Under the pieces are notes generated by a model. That model was given only the letters and a program-made list of their open reading frames with translations. It was not told where the DNA came from and did no database searches. Of a DNA stretch of 64,000 nt, positions 14,992 to 24,731 are shown piece by piece. A program made the position numbers and the translations under genes. This stretch comes from Nocardioides sp. (lineage in GTDB: Bacteria > Actinomycetota > Actinomycetes > Propionibacteriales > Nocardioidaceae), in the NCBI GenBank assembly GCA_037045645.1, contig JBAOIH010000010.1, positions 173,154 to 237,153 of the forward strand, given 5' to 3'. The first letter of the stretch is position 1; every line of letters begins with the position of its first letter.

Positions 14992-17268
14992 CTAGCGCGT
15001 TCGCCCGTTGACCCACGCGGCTGCCGAGGCCGAGTCGGTCGGCACCGGGGTGGGCGGTGCGGTCGGCAGGACGGTCGGCACCTCGGTCGGCAACGTCGGC
15101 GGCGCGATGGTGGGCTCGGTCGTCGGCGCCTGTGTGGTCGGCGGCGCCTCGGTGGTGGGCGCCTCGGTGGGCCTGGTCGTCGGCACGCCGAGGCTCTTGG
15201 TGGGCCGGGGCTTGTTCGTACGCCGGGTCGGGCGCGGTCGCTGCGACTGCGTCGGCGGGGCGTACGTCTGCTCGTGGCCGCTCGACGGCGCGTCACCGTC
15301 GACGAATGCGGGCTCGGGGAACTCCTCGACCGGCAGACCATCCATCATCGTCTGCATGAGCGCGGTCCAGGTCTGCGCCGGGTAGGAGCCGCCGTAGTAC
15401 GACGGCAGCCATGCGTCGAGTTGGTCGTCACCGTCACCACGCACGTACATCACCGCCGTCGCGATCTGCGGTGTCATGCCGACGAACCACGCCGACGAGA
15501 CCTGGTCCTTGTCGTTGGTGGCCGTGCCGGTCTTGCCTCCCGCCGGGCGGCCCAGTGGGCGAGCCGCGGTGCCGGTGCCCTCGGTCACGACCTTCTGCAT
15601 GGCGTACGTCGTGTCGGCTGCGATGTCGGGGTCGATCGCCTTGGTGCTCGCCGTCTTGTGCGCATAGACGGTCTCGCCGGCTTTGTCGACGATCTTGGAG
15701 ATCACGTAGACGTCGTGGCGCCGGCCTTCGTTGGCCAAGGTGGCGTACGAGTTCGCCATGTTGATCGGGCTGATCCGCGCGCGGCCCAGCGTCACCAGGG
15801 TGTCGTCGGGGGACAGGTCGCGGCTCGTCGACGGAATGCCCGGGTACTTCTTCGACGCCTTGTCCGGCGGGATGCCCAGGCGCAGCATAGTGTCGTAGGT
15901 CTTGGCGGGTCCGTCGTCCATCGAGTCGGTCATGTCCACGAACGCGGTGTTGATCGACTCTTGCAGCGCATAGGTCATCGACACGGCCGAGCCGTAGTCG
16001 GTGCCGGTTCCCGAACCCTCGTTCTTCACCTCGAGGCCGTCGGGGAACTCGAACGGCGAGTTGCCCTCGAAGGTGTCCTTGAGCGCGAAGCCCTCCTCCA
16101 GCGCCGTCGCGACCGTGAACGGCTTGGCCGTCGAGCCGATCATGCCGCCCGCGACGGCCCAGTTGATCTGCGAGTCCAGGTAGTCCTGGCCACCGTAGAA
16201 CCCGAGCAACGCGCCGGTCTTCACGTCGACGCTGGCGGTGGCGACGTGCAGCGCTCCCTTGTCGAACCCCTCGGGTCGCACCTCGATCACCGCCTGCTCG
16301 GCCGCACTCATCGCCGCCGGGGTCAGCGTGGTGGTGACCCGATAGCCGCCCGAGTCGATGTCCTGGTCGGTGTAGCCCAGGCGCAGCATCTGGTCGCGCA
16401 CCAGCCGCAACATGTGCCCACGCTGGCCGCCGTACCTGCTCTCGCCCTGGATCTCGGGGAAGGCCGGCAACTTCTTCTTGGCCTTGTCGGCCTGCGCCGG
16501 GGTCACGGCACCCATCGTCGCCATTCCGCTCAGGACATAGCGATAGCGCTCGCGCAGGCGGCGCTTATCGTCCTTGCCATTGGCCGGGTCGAGGTTGTTG
16601 GGGTTGTTGATCACCGAGGAGAGCACCGCGCACTGGCGCAGGTTGAGGTCCTTGGCGGGCACGTCGAAGAACGCCTCCGCCGCGGCCTGGATGCCGTACG
16701 CGCCGCGGCCGTAATAGATCGTGTTGAGGTAGCCGGCCAGGATCTCCTCCTTGCTCTGCTGGCGGTGCAGCTTGAGCGAGATGATCGCTTCCTTGATCTT
16801 GCGGGTGAGGGTGCGCTCCTGGGTGAGGTAGAGGATCTTCACGTACTGCTGGGTGATCGTCGACGCGCCCTGGGTCGAGTTGCCGCGCGCGTTGCTGAAG
16901 GCGGCGCGAATGATGCCCTTGGGGTCGATGCCGCGGTTGGTCCAGAACGTCCGGTCCTCTCCCGCGACGACGCCGTCCTTGATGCAGTCGGGCATCTCTT
17001 CCAGCGGGATCGACTCGCGGTTCTGGGTCGCGAAACTGCCGATCTCCTGCGTGCCGTCGGCGTACAACACCTTCGTGGTCTGCGCGGCGAAGTCGCGATT
17101 GGGGCTCGGGATCGAGATCGCCCGATAGAGCACTGCGAAGGTGAGTACGCCCATCAGCCCCAGGACGAGTCCGAGGATCAGCAGTCGACGCAACCATCGC
17201 CACGGCGACTTCGGACGGCGACCCGGACGCTTGGTGACGGCCGGCCCTTCGGCTCTGCGCTTGCTCAC
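14992..17268 (-). CDS. Class A penicillin-binding protein (PonA type)
   Basis: A 758-residue bifunctional peptidoglycan synthase. A cytoplasmic basic N-terminus precedes one membrane helix (about 28-48). The GT51 transglycosylase has EDRTFWTNRGID near 104 (Asn where many homologues have His) and STQGASTITQQ. The transpeptidase has SxxK STAK at Ser379, SIN at 438 and KTG at 579. The C-terminal 110 residues are a Pro/Thr-rich extracellular tail. It polymerises and crosslinks peptidoglycan outside the membrane. It lies between PadR/ino1 and the GT87-like gene, a neighbourhood conserved in actinobacteria. Confidence 0.95.
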   Translation of the reverse strand: MSKRRAEGPAVTKRPGRRPKSPWRWLRRLLILGLVLGLMGVLTFAVLYRAISIPSPNRDFAAQTTKVLYADGTQEIGSFATQNRESIPLEEMPDCIKDGVVAGEDRTFWTNRGIDPKGIIRAAFSNARGNSTQGASTITQQYVKILYLTQERTLTRKIKEAIISLKLHRQQSKEEILAGYLNTIYYGRGAYGIQAAAEAFFDVPAKDLNLRQCAVLSSVINNPNNLDPANGKDDKRRLRERYRYVLSGMATMGAVTPAQADKAKKKLPAFPEIQGESRYGGQRGHMLRLVRDQMLRLGYTDQDIDSGGYRVTTTLTPAAMSAAEQAVIEVRPEGFDKGALHVATASVDVKTGALLGFYGGQDYLDSQINWAVAGGMIGSTAKPFTVATALEEGFALKDTFEGNSPFEFPDGLEVKNEGSGTGTDYGSAVSMTYALQESINTAFVDMTDSMDDGPAKTYDTMLRLGIPPDKASKKYPGIPSTSRDLSPDDTLVTLGRARISPINMANSYATLANEGRRHDVYVISKIVDKAGETVYAHKTASTKAIDPDIAADTTYAMQKVVTEGTGTAARPLGRPAGGKTGTATNDKDQVSSAWFVGMTPQIATAVMYVRGDGDDQLDAWLPSYYGGSYPAQTWTALMQTMMDGLPVEEFPEPAFVDGDAPSSGHEQTYAPPTQSQRPRPTRRTNKPRPTKSLGVPTTRPTEAPTTEAPPTTQAPTTEPTIAPPTLPTEVPTVLPTAPPTPVPTDSASAAAWVNGRTR

Positions 17269-17375
17269 AATCGCTCAGGGTACGCACCCGACCTGGCAAC
17301 GCCCCTCCCGTCGCGTACGTGACACTGGACGCATCGATTCGTCGGATCGGTGGGATATATCGCTACGATAGGTCG

Positions 17376-17936
17376 GTGGCACGGCGCGCGGAGACGATCG
17401 AGTTGGCAGTCCTCGGACTGCTGCACGAGGGTCCGATGCACGGCTACCAGTTGCGCAAGCGCCTCAACCTGATGCTCGGCTGGGGGCGCGTGCTGTCGTA
17501 CGGCTCGCTCTATCCCACCTTGAAGACACTGCTGCGAGCGGGCTTCCTGGAGGAGATGCCCGGCGAGGCGACCGCGATGACGGGGCGCCCGCGCATCGTC
17601 TATCGGGTCACCGAATCCGGACATCGCGAGTTCGAGCGCTTGATGTCGGAAGTGGGTCCCACCGCGTGGGAGGACGACAACTTCGACATCCGCTTCGCGT
17701 TCTTCGGTCGCACCGACATGGAGATCCGGCTGCGGGTGCTCGAGGGTCGTCGCACCCGGCTGCAGGAGCGCCTCACCCGGATCCAGGACGACCTCGAGGC
17801 CACGCAGGCCGAGGTCGACCGGTATGCCGACGAGTTGCAACGCCACGGGGTCGAGTCGGTCGAGCGCGAGGTGCGCTGGCTGTCCGACCTGATCAACAAG
17901 GAGCACCAGGGGCGCGCCCCCGACTCCATCACCTGA
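17376..17936 (+). CDS. PadR-family transcriptional regulator
   Basis: A 186-residue protein. The N-terminal winged helix (ELAVLGLLHEGPMHGYQLRKRL, then YGSLYPTLKTLLRAGFLEE, then GRPRIVYRVTESGHREFERLM) is diagnostic of PadR. The C-terminal half is a coiled-coil dimerisation region (RRTRLQERLTRIQDDLEATQAEVD). GTG 17376 is chosen: TACGAT lies 6 nt upstream, fitting a leaderless mRNA, and the longer frame from 17319 adds no conserved residues. It is divergent from the PBP and 76 bp ahead of ino1; co-location suggests control of one or both. Confidence 0.9.
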   Translation: MARRAETIELAVLGLLHEGPMHGYQLRKRLNLMLGWGRVLSYGSLYPTLKTLLRAGFLEEMPGEATAMTGRPRIVYRVTESGHREFERLMSEVGPTAWEDDNFDIRFAFFGRTDMEIRLRVLEGRRTRLQERLTRIQDDLEATQAEVDRYADELQRHGVESVEREVRWLSDLINKEHQGRAPDSIT

Positions 17937-18012
17937 GCGAACGACAGCCTCCGGGCTGATTGAGCACCATCCACCACTTCAACAAAGCACCACATCTAGT
18001 TAGGAGAGCCCC

Positions 18013-19101
18013 ATGGGTTCGGTACGAGTAGCCATCGTCGGCGTGGGCAACTGCGCCACCTCGTTGATCCAGGGTGTCGAGTACTACAAGGACGCCGATC
18101 CCGCCGGGACCGTCCCTGGGCTCATGCACGTCACCTTCGGCGACTATCACGTCTCCGACGTGGAGTTCGTCGCGGCGTTCGACGTCGACGACAAGAAGGT
18201 CGGCAAGGACCTGTCCGAGGCGATCAACGCGTCGGAGAACAACACCATCAAGATCGCCGACGTGCCGACCTTGGGTGTCGAGGTGCAGCGCGGCCCGACG
18301 CTCGACGGCCTGGGCAAGTACTACCGGATGACCATCGAGGAGTCCGCGGCCGAGCCCGTCGACGTGGTGTCGGTGCTGCGTGAGCGCGAGGTCGACGTGA
18401 TGGTGTCGTACCTGCCTGTCGGCTCCGAGGAGGCCGACAAGTTCTACGCCCAGTGCGCGATCGACGCTGGCGTGGCCTTCGTCAACGCGCTGCCCGTCTT
18501 CATCGCCTCCGACCCCGAGTGGGCCGCGAAGTTCGAGGCCGCGGGTGTCCCGATCGTCGGTGACGACATCAAGTCGCAGGTCGGTGCGACCATCACCCAC
18601 CGCGTGCTGGCGAAGCTCTTCGAGGACCGCGGCGTGTCGCTCGACCGGACGTACCAGCTCAACGTCGGCGGCAACATGGACTTCAAGAACATGCTGGAGC
18701 GCGACCGCCTGGAGTCCAAGAAGGTCTCCAAGACCCAGGCTGTCACGTCCAACCTGCACGGCTCACTGGCCGGCAAGGTGCACGACAAGAACGTGCACAT
18801 CGGCCCGTCCGACTACGTGCAGTGGCTCGACGACCGCAAGTGGGCGTACGTGCGCCTCGAGGGCCGTGCCTTCGGTGACGCGCCGCTGAACCTGGAGTAC
18901 AAGCTCGAGGTCTGGGACTCCCCCAACTCGGCCGGCATCATCATCGACGCGATCCGCGCGGCCAAGATCGCCAAGGACCGTGGCCTGGGCGGCCCGATCA
19001 TCTCGGCGTCGTCCTACCTGATGAAGTCTCCGCCGGTGCAGCTTCCGGACGAAGAGGGTCGGGCCCGGGTGGAGGCCTTCATTGCGGGTGCCGAGGAGTG
19101 A
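18013..19101 (+). CDS. ino1: Inositol-3-phosphate synthase
   Basis: A 362-residue NAD-dependent enzyme converting glucose 6-phosphate to L-myo-inositol 1-phosphate, the first step to phosphatidylinositol, mycothiol and related lipoglycans. The NAD motif is VAIVGVGNCATSLIQGVEYY. Core motifs include VNALPVFIASDPEW, GDDIKSQVGATITHR, NVGGNMDFKNML and SKTQAVTSNL, followed by SDYVQWLDDRKWAYVRLEG. It matches the actinobacterial short form. AGGAG lies 6 nt before the ATG. A 19-bp perfect hairpin with a T-run (19153-19217) terminates transcription. Confidence 0.96.
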   Translation: MGSVRVAIVGVGNCATSLIQGVEYYKDADPAGTVPGLMHVTFGDYHVSDVEFVAAFDVDDKKVGKDLSEAINASENNTIKIADVPTLGVEVQRGPTLDGLGKYYRMTIEESAAEPVDVVSVLREREVDVMVSYLPVGSEEADKFYAQCAIDAGVAFVNALPVFIASDPEWAAKFEAAGVPIVGDDIKSQVGATITHRVLAKLFEDRGVSLDRTYQLNVGGNMDFKNMLERDRLESKKVSKTQAVTSNLHGSLAGKVHDKNVHIGPSDYVQWLDDRKWAYVRLEGRAFGDAPLNLEYKLEVWDSPNSAGIIIDAIRAAKIAKDRGLGGPIISASSYLMKSPPVQLPDEEGRARVEAFIAGAEE

Positions 19102-19152
19102 GCCCGGAGGTAGCGACGAAGTCGCTGCCGTAGAGCGAGCCCCGATTTTCTG

Positions 19153-19213
19153 AAGAACTGCGGCCGGAGGGCCGGTCCGTCTCGATGACGGGCCCCCTCC
19201 GGCCGCAGTTCTT
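19153..19213 (+). terminator. Terminator-like hairpin of ino1, AGAACTGCGGCC repeat family
   Basis: AAGAACTGCGGCCGGAGGG (19153-19171) and its exact complement CCCTCCGGCCGCAGTTCTT (19195-19213) form a 19-bp stem, and TTTTCC follows on the plus strand. It looks like an intrinsic terminator built from the dispersed repeat also found at 2838 and 21912. Confidence 0.75.
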
Positions 19214-19225
19214 TTCCGAGTGATT

Positions 19226-19296
19226 CTTGTATCACCTCCTTGACACAAGGGCTGGCCGAGGTGCACGCTGATCTTGTCCCAATCATTTGATACAAG
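19226..19296 (+). promoter_or_regulatory. Promoter/operator of the GntR-linked membrane operon
   Basis: CTTGTATCA (19226-19234) and its exact complement TGATACAAG (19288-19296) flank a TTGACA (-35-like, 19240-19245). The ATG of the small membrane gene lies 12 bp downstream. The paired half-sites suit a dimeric GntR/YtrA regulator, and such a gene is at the end of the operon; autoregulation is inferred. Confidence 0.6.
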
Positions 19297-19308
19297 TAGG
19301 TGGATCCG

Positions 19309-19461
19309 ATGGGCGCTTCACTCCTCGCCGTTCTCGTGCTGGCCTTCGCCGTGCTGGTCGGTCTCGCCACGGTCGTCCTGATCGTGGTTCTGGTCGCACG
19401 ATCTCGCCACCAGTCGAACGCCGCAGTCGCACAGCAGCCGCACCCGCCGATCGCCGATTGA
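19309..19461 (+). CDS. Small single-pass membrane protein
   Basis: A 50-residue protein: MGASLLAVLVLAFAVLVGLA continues as one long hydrophobic helix to about residue 30, then a short basic and polar tail (ARSRHQSNAAVAQQPHPP). TAGGTGG lies 5 nt before the ATG. It is the first gene after the TTGTATCA/TGATACAA operator and stands 12 bp ahead of the next membrane gene, so it is likely cotranscribed with it and the GntR regulator. Function unknown. Confidence 0.65.
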   Translation: MGASLLAVLVLAFAVLVGLATVVLIVVLVARSRHQSNAAVAQQPHPPIAD

Positions 19462-19473
19462 CAGGCGGCCCAG

Positions 19474-20378
<905 letters not shown>

Positions 20379-20382
<4 letters not shown>

Positions 20383-20793
20383 GTGCAGCCGAACTGACCG
20401 TGGATCCGAGCGATCCGACCCCGCCGTACGAGCAACTGCGCCGCCAACTGGTCGAACTCATCGCGACTGGGAGGCTCGCTGGCGGTGATCGTCTGCCACC
20501 CGTACGCCAGCTCCGCCGGGGACCTCGGTCTGGCCAACGGGACCGTGGCGAGGACCTACCGCGAACTCGAATCAAGTGGCCACCTGGTCACCAGCCGCGG
20601 CGCGGGCACCCGGGTCGCAAAGGACATACGCCCAAGCCCTGCGGTCGAACTGTTGCGCGAGCATGCCGAGACGTACGCGCTGCGCGCCCGCGCGCTCGGC
20701 GTCGGCAAGGCCGATGCACTCGCCGCTGTGACTGCGGCGTTCGGCCACCCTCCCAGCGGGTCCAACGAGGCCGACCGTAGGGGCGCGAACTGA
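20379..20793 (+). pseudogene. GntR-family (YtrA-type) regulator, interrupted by a +1 frameshift
   Basis: The first frame reads MSAAELTVDPSDPTPPYEQL, RRQLVELIATGRLAGGDRLPPVRQL, then leaves the family. Removing one base in CTCCGCC (20511-20517) restores the expected AGDLGLANGTVARTYRELESSGH and continues to AVTAAFGHPP at 20793. The combined product, about 137 residues, is a short winged-helix GntR regulator with a YtrA-like tail. The start overlaps the previous stop (ATGA). Either a real recent mutation or a one-base sequence error; the rest is fully conserved. Confidence 0.8.
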
Positions 20794-20821
20794 CCGCAGC
20801 CTTCACCACGTTAGTCAGCCT

Positions 20822-21781
20822 TCACGCAACGCGCCGCTTCTGGATTTCGGGAGCGACATGTTCCAGCAGCGCTGCGCGACCCGAGCTGGCGAAAAGGGAC
20901 TCGCGAAACAGGCGCCACCACGCTCGGATCCGACGTGGATCGTGCGTCCTGCCGATGGACCGATCAGCATCCGCAAGGATGCCGACTGGGCGACTGAACA
21001 GGTCTCGGTCGGTGTAACCGTTTCGCAGCCATCCGACGCTGTTGATCGCGCGATCACGGACGCGGTCTTGGCGGTGCTGCTCGACTTCGGCATGGTGTTG
21101 CCCGTCGTACTCCTGGAACGTCTGAGTGCCCACGAGCAGCAGCTCACCGCGAGCAACGAAGTTGCCATCGGCATCGCAGAGCTCGAACTGGCTGACCACG
21201 TCGATGCCACACACAACGTGGAGCACCCGAAGTAGGTCCTCCATCACCGATTCAGCCATGGGATCGATCAGCGCCATCGCGAGACGTAACCGCCCGATGC
21301 CGCGGCGATGCTCGGGGGTCGTCATCCAGAGTTCGATGAGCTCGATCTCCTTGGCCCGCAAGGCTGATCCGATGATCACCACCAGGTCGAGCACGGACAG
21401 ATAGGCCGCACACGTCAAGATCGTCTCGGCCGGAGTCGTGACACGTAGTCCGTGGACAAGCTCGGCCGGTGGCACCTGCCGATGTCGCGTCACCTTGATC
21501 GCGCCAGGGCGCACCGGGGCAGTCCGCCCATAGTCCATCGCGGCGAACACCGGCAGTCCCGCGGGCAGCGGCGGCAACGCCCAGCCACGCACCTGCGCTG
21601 CGGTCAGCCCACTGAAGGCAGCGGTGCCTGGAAGCAGCAGTTGCCAGGCCGTCAGCCGTGCTCGAAACGGGTGGGGAGCGTCCCGCCGCACGTGTACGCC
21701 GCGGGTGACTGACTCGTACGCCGCTCCAGGGCGCCGACCCGCGACGGCCTGATCGGAAACTGGTCCTGGTATGAACTCCAT
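20822..21781 (-). CDS. DUF559/AbiEi-like hypothetical protein
   Basis: A 319-residue protein of a type common in actinobacteria. The N-terminal part (SVTRGVHVRR, RARLTAWQLLLPGTAAFSG, LTAAQVRGW, VTTPAETILTCAA) resembles the AbiEi-like antitoxin/helix-turn-helix-associated region. The C-terminal part (QEYDGQHHAEVEQHRQDRVR, SVGWLRNGYTDRDL) resembles the Vsr/DUF559 nuclease-like fold with a conserved E-YDG-H pattern. No partner toxin is adjacent. Whether it cleaves DNA is unknown. Start M at 21781 is tentative; the frame continues upstream into repeat DNA. It converges on the frameshifted GntR gene. Confidence 0.6.
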   Translation of the reverse strand: MEFIPGPVSDQAVAGRRPGAAYESVTRGVHVRRDAPHPFRARLTAWQLLLPGTAAFSGLTAAQVRGWALPPLPAGLPVFAAMDYGRTAPVRPGAIKVTRHRQVPPAELVHGLRVTTPAETILTCAAYLSVLDLVVIIGSALRAKEIELIELWMTTPEHRRGIGRLRLAMALIDPMAESVMEDLLRVLHVVCGIDVVSQFELCDADGNFVARGELLLVGTQTFQEYDGQHHAEVEQHRQDRVRDRAINSVGWLRNGYTDRDLFSRPVGILADADRSIGRTHDPRRIRAWWRLFRESLFASSGRAALLEHVAPEIQKRRVA

Positions 21782-21911
21782 CCCGGCAGGCTTCGCGAGC
21801 GGACGGACAATCCAGGCTTTGTCCCGAGTGGGCTGTGGAAAAACTCGCCGATGCAGGACCCTGTGGAGAAGAAGTGGCTCGTGAGGGGACAGGCCCGCCA
21901 AGGGCGGCGAA

Positions 21912-22003
21912 AAGAACTGCGGCCAAGAGCCGCCAACTTCGCGACCCTGGCTGCCACGCGGCCGCAGTTCTCCAGGGGGGGTGGACGCCGGCCGCAGTTC
22001 TTC
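21912..22003. repeat. Cluster of AGAACTGCGGCC repeats
   Basis: AAGAACTGCGGCC at about 21912-21924, then two inverted cores GCGGCCGCAGTTCT (21958-21972) and GGCCGCAGTTCTTC (about 21990-22003). The last two are spaced by a GGTGGACGCC stretch that also follows the final core. This is an irregular version of the inverted repeat seen at 2838 and 19153, in the spacer between two minus-strand genes. Confidence 0.7.
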
Positions 22004-22037
22004 AGCAGGGGTGGTGGACGCCCACTCGCAGCCGAGC

Positions 22038-22751
22038 TCAGCTCAGCAGGTTCCCGATCACACCACCGGGGCCGCCCGACGAACTGCCTCCTGACTGCGG
22101 CGGCGTCCACTCGTACGCCTGGACGACCACGAAGCCAGGGCCGTGGAAGACGTATTGGAACGCCTCGCCGGAACCGCCGCGCAGCATCGACTTCATGTTC
22201 ATCGAGTTGTGCATCGTCGGCACGAGGTTCGCCGACCAGCACACCGCAGCCTGGACGTCGACGTACGTCGGTTGCTGCGAGCAGTCGAGCACCACCGGGT
22301 GGCCGACCACATTGATCGCGACCGTACCGCTGCCGTTGATCGTGGTGTTGAAAAGCCCGCCGGCCATCATGCCCGCGCCCTTGACCCGGTTGATGTCCCA
22401 CGACAGCGAGTCGTCGAACGCCATCAGGTTGCGGGCGTTGATCGACAGCGCCTCGTTCTCCAGGTGGAGCAGGTGTACGTATCCCGCCTGATCGGCGAAG
22501 AAGACCTCACCCTGCCCCGAGACCCGCATCAGCGACACGTCCTCCGACGTCATCACCTTCTTGGCGAGCTTGGCGAAGCCGCCGCTCTTCTCGTGGTCGA
22601 AGCGCACCTGGCCCTGATAGGCCACCATGCAGCCCTTGGTCGCCAGCACGTCCTGACCCAGATGGACGCGAAGCATCTGGGCGTTCTGGAGGACGAAACG
22701 CTCCTGGCTCTGCTTCTCGAGATTGTCCTGGGCGAAGAGGTCGCTGCGCAT
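22038..22751 (-). CDS. AIM24 family protein
   Basis: A 237-residue protein of the AIM24/TIGR00266 family (beta-rich fold). Motifs include the start FVLQNAQMLRVHLGQDVLATKGCMVAYQGQV, FADQAGYVHLLHLENEALSINARNLMAFD and DINRVKGAGMMAGGLFN, ending in a Ser/Gly-rich tail. Bacterial members are of unknown biochemical function and are often encoded in clusters linked to membrane or redox stress. It is 4 bp downstream of the SRPBCC gene, so cotranscription is likely. Confidence 0.85.
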   Translation of the reverse strand: MRSDLFAQDNLEKQSQERFVLQNAQMLRVHLGQDVLATKGCMVAYQGQVRFDHEKSGGFAKLAKKVMTSEDVSLMRVSGQGEVFFADQAGYVHLLHLENEALSINARNLMAFDDSLSWDINRVKGAGMMAGGLFNTTINGSGTVAINVVGHPVVLDCSQQPTYVDVQAAVCWSANLVPTMHNSMNMKSMLRGGSGEAFQYVFHGPGFVVVQAYEWTPPQSGGSSSGGPGGVIGNLLS

Positions 22752-22755
22752 GACC

Positions 22756-23211
22756 TCAGCCTTCCACGTCTGACTTGATCCGAACCAGGGTCTGGCGCAT
22801 CCCTTCGGCCAATTCCTGCTCGAAGGTCTCCGCGCCGCCGAGGATGCGTTTGGTCAACACCTTGGACAGCCCGGAGATCCCCTTCGGGGTCTCCCGGCGC
22901 TGAGTCAGTCGCGTTCCGGCCGCGGTCGGCTCCAGTTCGAAGGACCAGACCGACCAGTTCTCCTTCACCCGGAAGGCGAAGTCGCGGTGCGGTTCGAACC
23001 GTACGACCTGAGACTGCGTCGGCCAGAACAGCGGACCGCGACGGTTGAAGTTGAGCACCTTCGTGCCCTGCTGCACCGGCCCTCGTACGACCGACTTCAC
23101 CACCTGCGGGCTCCACTGCGCCATCCGTGCCAGGTCGGTCACCGCCGCCCACACCTTCACCGGCGGCGCGGCGATCTCGATGGACTCCTGCAACTGTGCG
23201 GGCTCGCTCAT
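22756..23211 (-). CDS. SRPBCC (START/polyketide cyclase-like) protein
   Basis: A 151-residue helix-grip protein. Features include SIEIAAPPVKVWAAVTDLARMAQWSP, the turn FRVKENWSVWSFELEPTAAGTRL, and the long C-terminal helix FEQELAEGMRQTLVRIKSD. This fold binds hydrophobic small molecules; the ligand is unknown. It lies between pcnA and AIM24 on the same strand, so it may be part of the same transcription unit. Confidence 0.85.
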   Translation of the reverse strand: MSEPAQLQESIEIAAPPVKVWAAVTDLARMAQWSPQVVKSVVRGPVQQGTKVLNFNRRGPLFWPTQSQVVRFEPHRDFAFRVKENWSVWSFELEPTAAGTRLTQRRETPKGISGLSKVLTKRILGGAETFEQELAEGMRQTLVRIKSDVEG

Positions 23212-23227
23212 GCGCAGAGCGTACGGG

Positions 23228-24673
23228 TCACTCCCGCTCGGCCCACCAGGAGCGCAGCGCCGCCTCGGCTTCCTGCGCCGTGGAGGGGCCGTGATCCATC
23301 CGGCGTTCCAGCAGGAATTTGTACGCCTGACCCACCACCGGGCCGGGCGGGATGCCCAGGATCGCCATGATCTGACTCCCGTCGAGATCGGGGCGCATCG
23401 CGGAGAGCTCTTCCTCTTGCGAGAGGCGCTCGATGCGGGCTTCGAGATCGTCGTACGTGCGCCGCAGCCGCTCGGCCTTGCGCGCGTTGCGCGTGGTGCA
23501 GTCGGCGCGGGTCAGGATGTGCAACCGCTCGAGTTGGTCACCTGCGTCGCGGACATAGCGGCGTACGGCCGAGTCGGTCCACTCCCCCGAGCCATAGCCG
23601 TGGAAGCGCAGGTGCAACTCGACCAGCTTGGAGACCGCCTCGATCTGGTCGTTGGAGAAGCGCAGCGCCTTCATCCGCTTGCGGGTCAACTTGGCACCGA
23701 CCACGTCGTGGTGGTGGAAGGTCACGGTCCCGTCGCCGACGAACTTGCGGGTGCGTGGCTTGCCGACGTCGTGCATCAACGCCGCGAAGCGCGATACGAA
23801 GTCGGGTTCTCCACCCAGGCGGGACTCCTGGGCCATCGCCTGTTCCAGCACGGTCAGGGTGTGCTGATAGACGTCCTTGTGCCGGTGGTGCTCGTCGCGT
23901 TCGAGGGCCAGCGCGGGAAGTTCGGGCAGTACGTGTCCGGCCAGCCCGGTCTCCACCAGCAGGGTCAGCCCCAGGCGGGGGTGTGGCGCGCAGATCAACT
24001 TGACCAACTCGTCACGCACCCGCTCGGCCGAGATGATCGTGATCCGTTCCGCCATCGCCGTCATCGCCGCCACGGTCGCCGGATCGACCGAGAAGCCGAG
24101 CTGAGCCGCGAAGCGCGCCGCGCGCATCATCCGCAAGGGGTCGTCGGAGAAGGAGTCCTCGGGACGGCCGGGCGTCCGGATCAGGCGGTGCGCCAGATCG
24201 ACGATCCCGCCGTACGGATCCTCGAACACCCGGCCAGGCACCGACACCGCCATCGCGTTGATGGTGAAGTCGCGCCGGCCCAGGTCTCCGGTGAGCGAGT
24301 CGCCGTAGTTGACCTCCGGCTTGCGCGAGGAGGGGTCGTACGTCTCGGACCGGAACGTGGTGATCTCGACGATCCAGTCGCCCTTGCGGCAGCCGATCGT
24401 GCCGAATGCGCGTCCGATGTCCCACACCGCGTCCGCCCAGTCGCGGATCAACCGCTCGGTCTCCTCGGGACGCGCCGAGGTGGTGAAGTCCAAGTCGTTC
24501 TGCAGCCGCCCGAGCATCGCGTCGCGTACGGGACCGCCCACGAGCGCCAACTGGTGGCCGGCGTCGGCGAAGCGGCGGCCGAGCGGATCGATGACCTCGG
24601 CCATCCGCTCCAGTTCCGCGCCGACGCGCTGCTGGACCTCGACCATGCTGAGGACGTCGGTGAGCTCTGACAC
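23228..24673 (-). CDS. pcnA: CCA tRNA nucleotidyltransferase
   Basis: A 481-residue enzyme. The nucleotidyltransferase domain has LVGGPVRDAMLGRLQNDLDF with the catalytic DxD, GDLGRRDFTINAMAV and EDSFSDDPLRMMRAARFAAQ. The C-terminal part carries an HD domain (FAALMHDVGKP). It adds or repairs the CCA end of tRNAs. The start is GTG 24673, with a -10-like TAGAGT about 8 nt upstream, so the mRNA may lack a leader; the frame upstream to 24946 is not conserved. It is divergent from the DUF6049 gene. The Nudix gene (mutT4) usual at this spot in mycobacteria is absent. Confidence 0.93.
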   Translation of the reverse strand: MSELTDVLSMVEVQQRVGAELERMAEVIDPLGRRFADAGHQLALVGGPVRDAMLGRLQNDLDFTTSARPEETERLIRDWADAVWDIGRAFGTIGCRKGDWIVEITTFRSETYDPSSRKPEVNYGDSLTGDLGRRDFTINAMAVSVPGRVFEDPYGGIVDLAHRLIRTPGRPEDSFSDDPLRMMRAARFAAQLGFSVDPATVAAMTAMAERITIISAERVRDELVKLICAPHPRLGLTLLVETGLAGHVLPELPALALERDEHHRHKDVYQHTLTVLEQAMAQESRLGGEPDFVSRFAALMHDVGKPRTRKFVGDGTVTFHHHDVVGAKLTRKRMKALRFSNDQIEAVSKLVELHLRFHGYGSGEWTDSAVRRYVRDAGDQLERLHILTRADCTTRNARKAERLRRTYDDLEARIERLSQEEELSAMRPDLDGSQIMAILGIPPGPVVGQAYKFLLERRMDHGPSTAQEAEAALRSWWAERE

Positions 24674-24731
24674 GACCGCACACTCTATGGGGCTCACCGG
24701 TTCGAAGCCTTGTCGCCGGTACCGTGGACGG

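Noticed and set aside
14764..17322. 852-codon plus-strand frame opposite the PBP gene
   Set aside because: It mirrors the PBP coding sequence, has Arg/Val/His-rich low-similarity content and no start signal; the PBP frame has complete catalytic motifs.
20511..20517. Programmed +1 frameshift in the GntR gene
   Set aside because: No slippery stop codon context or conserved stimulatory element is visible; a simple insertion or sequence error explains it.
20485..20793. A separate small regulator starting MIVCHPYASSAGD
   Set aside because: Its first residues are not conserved and its body is the second half of the GntR domain; one base separates the frames.
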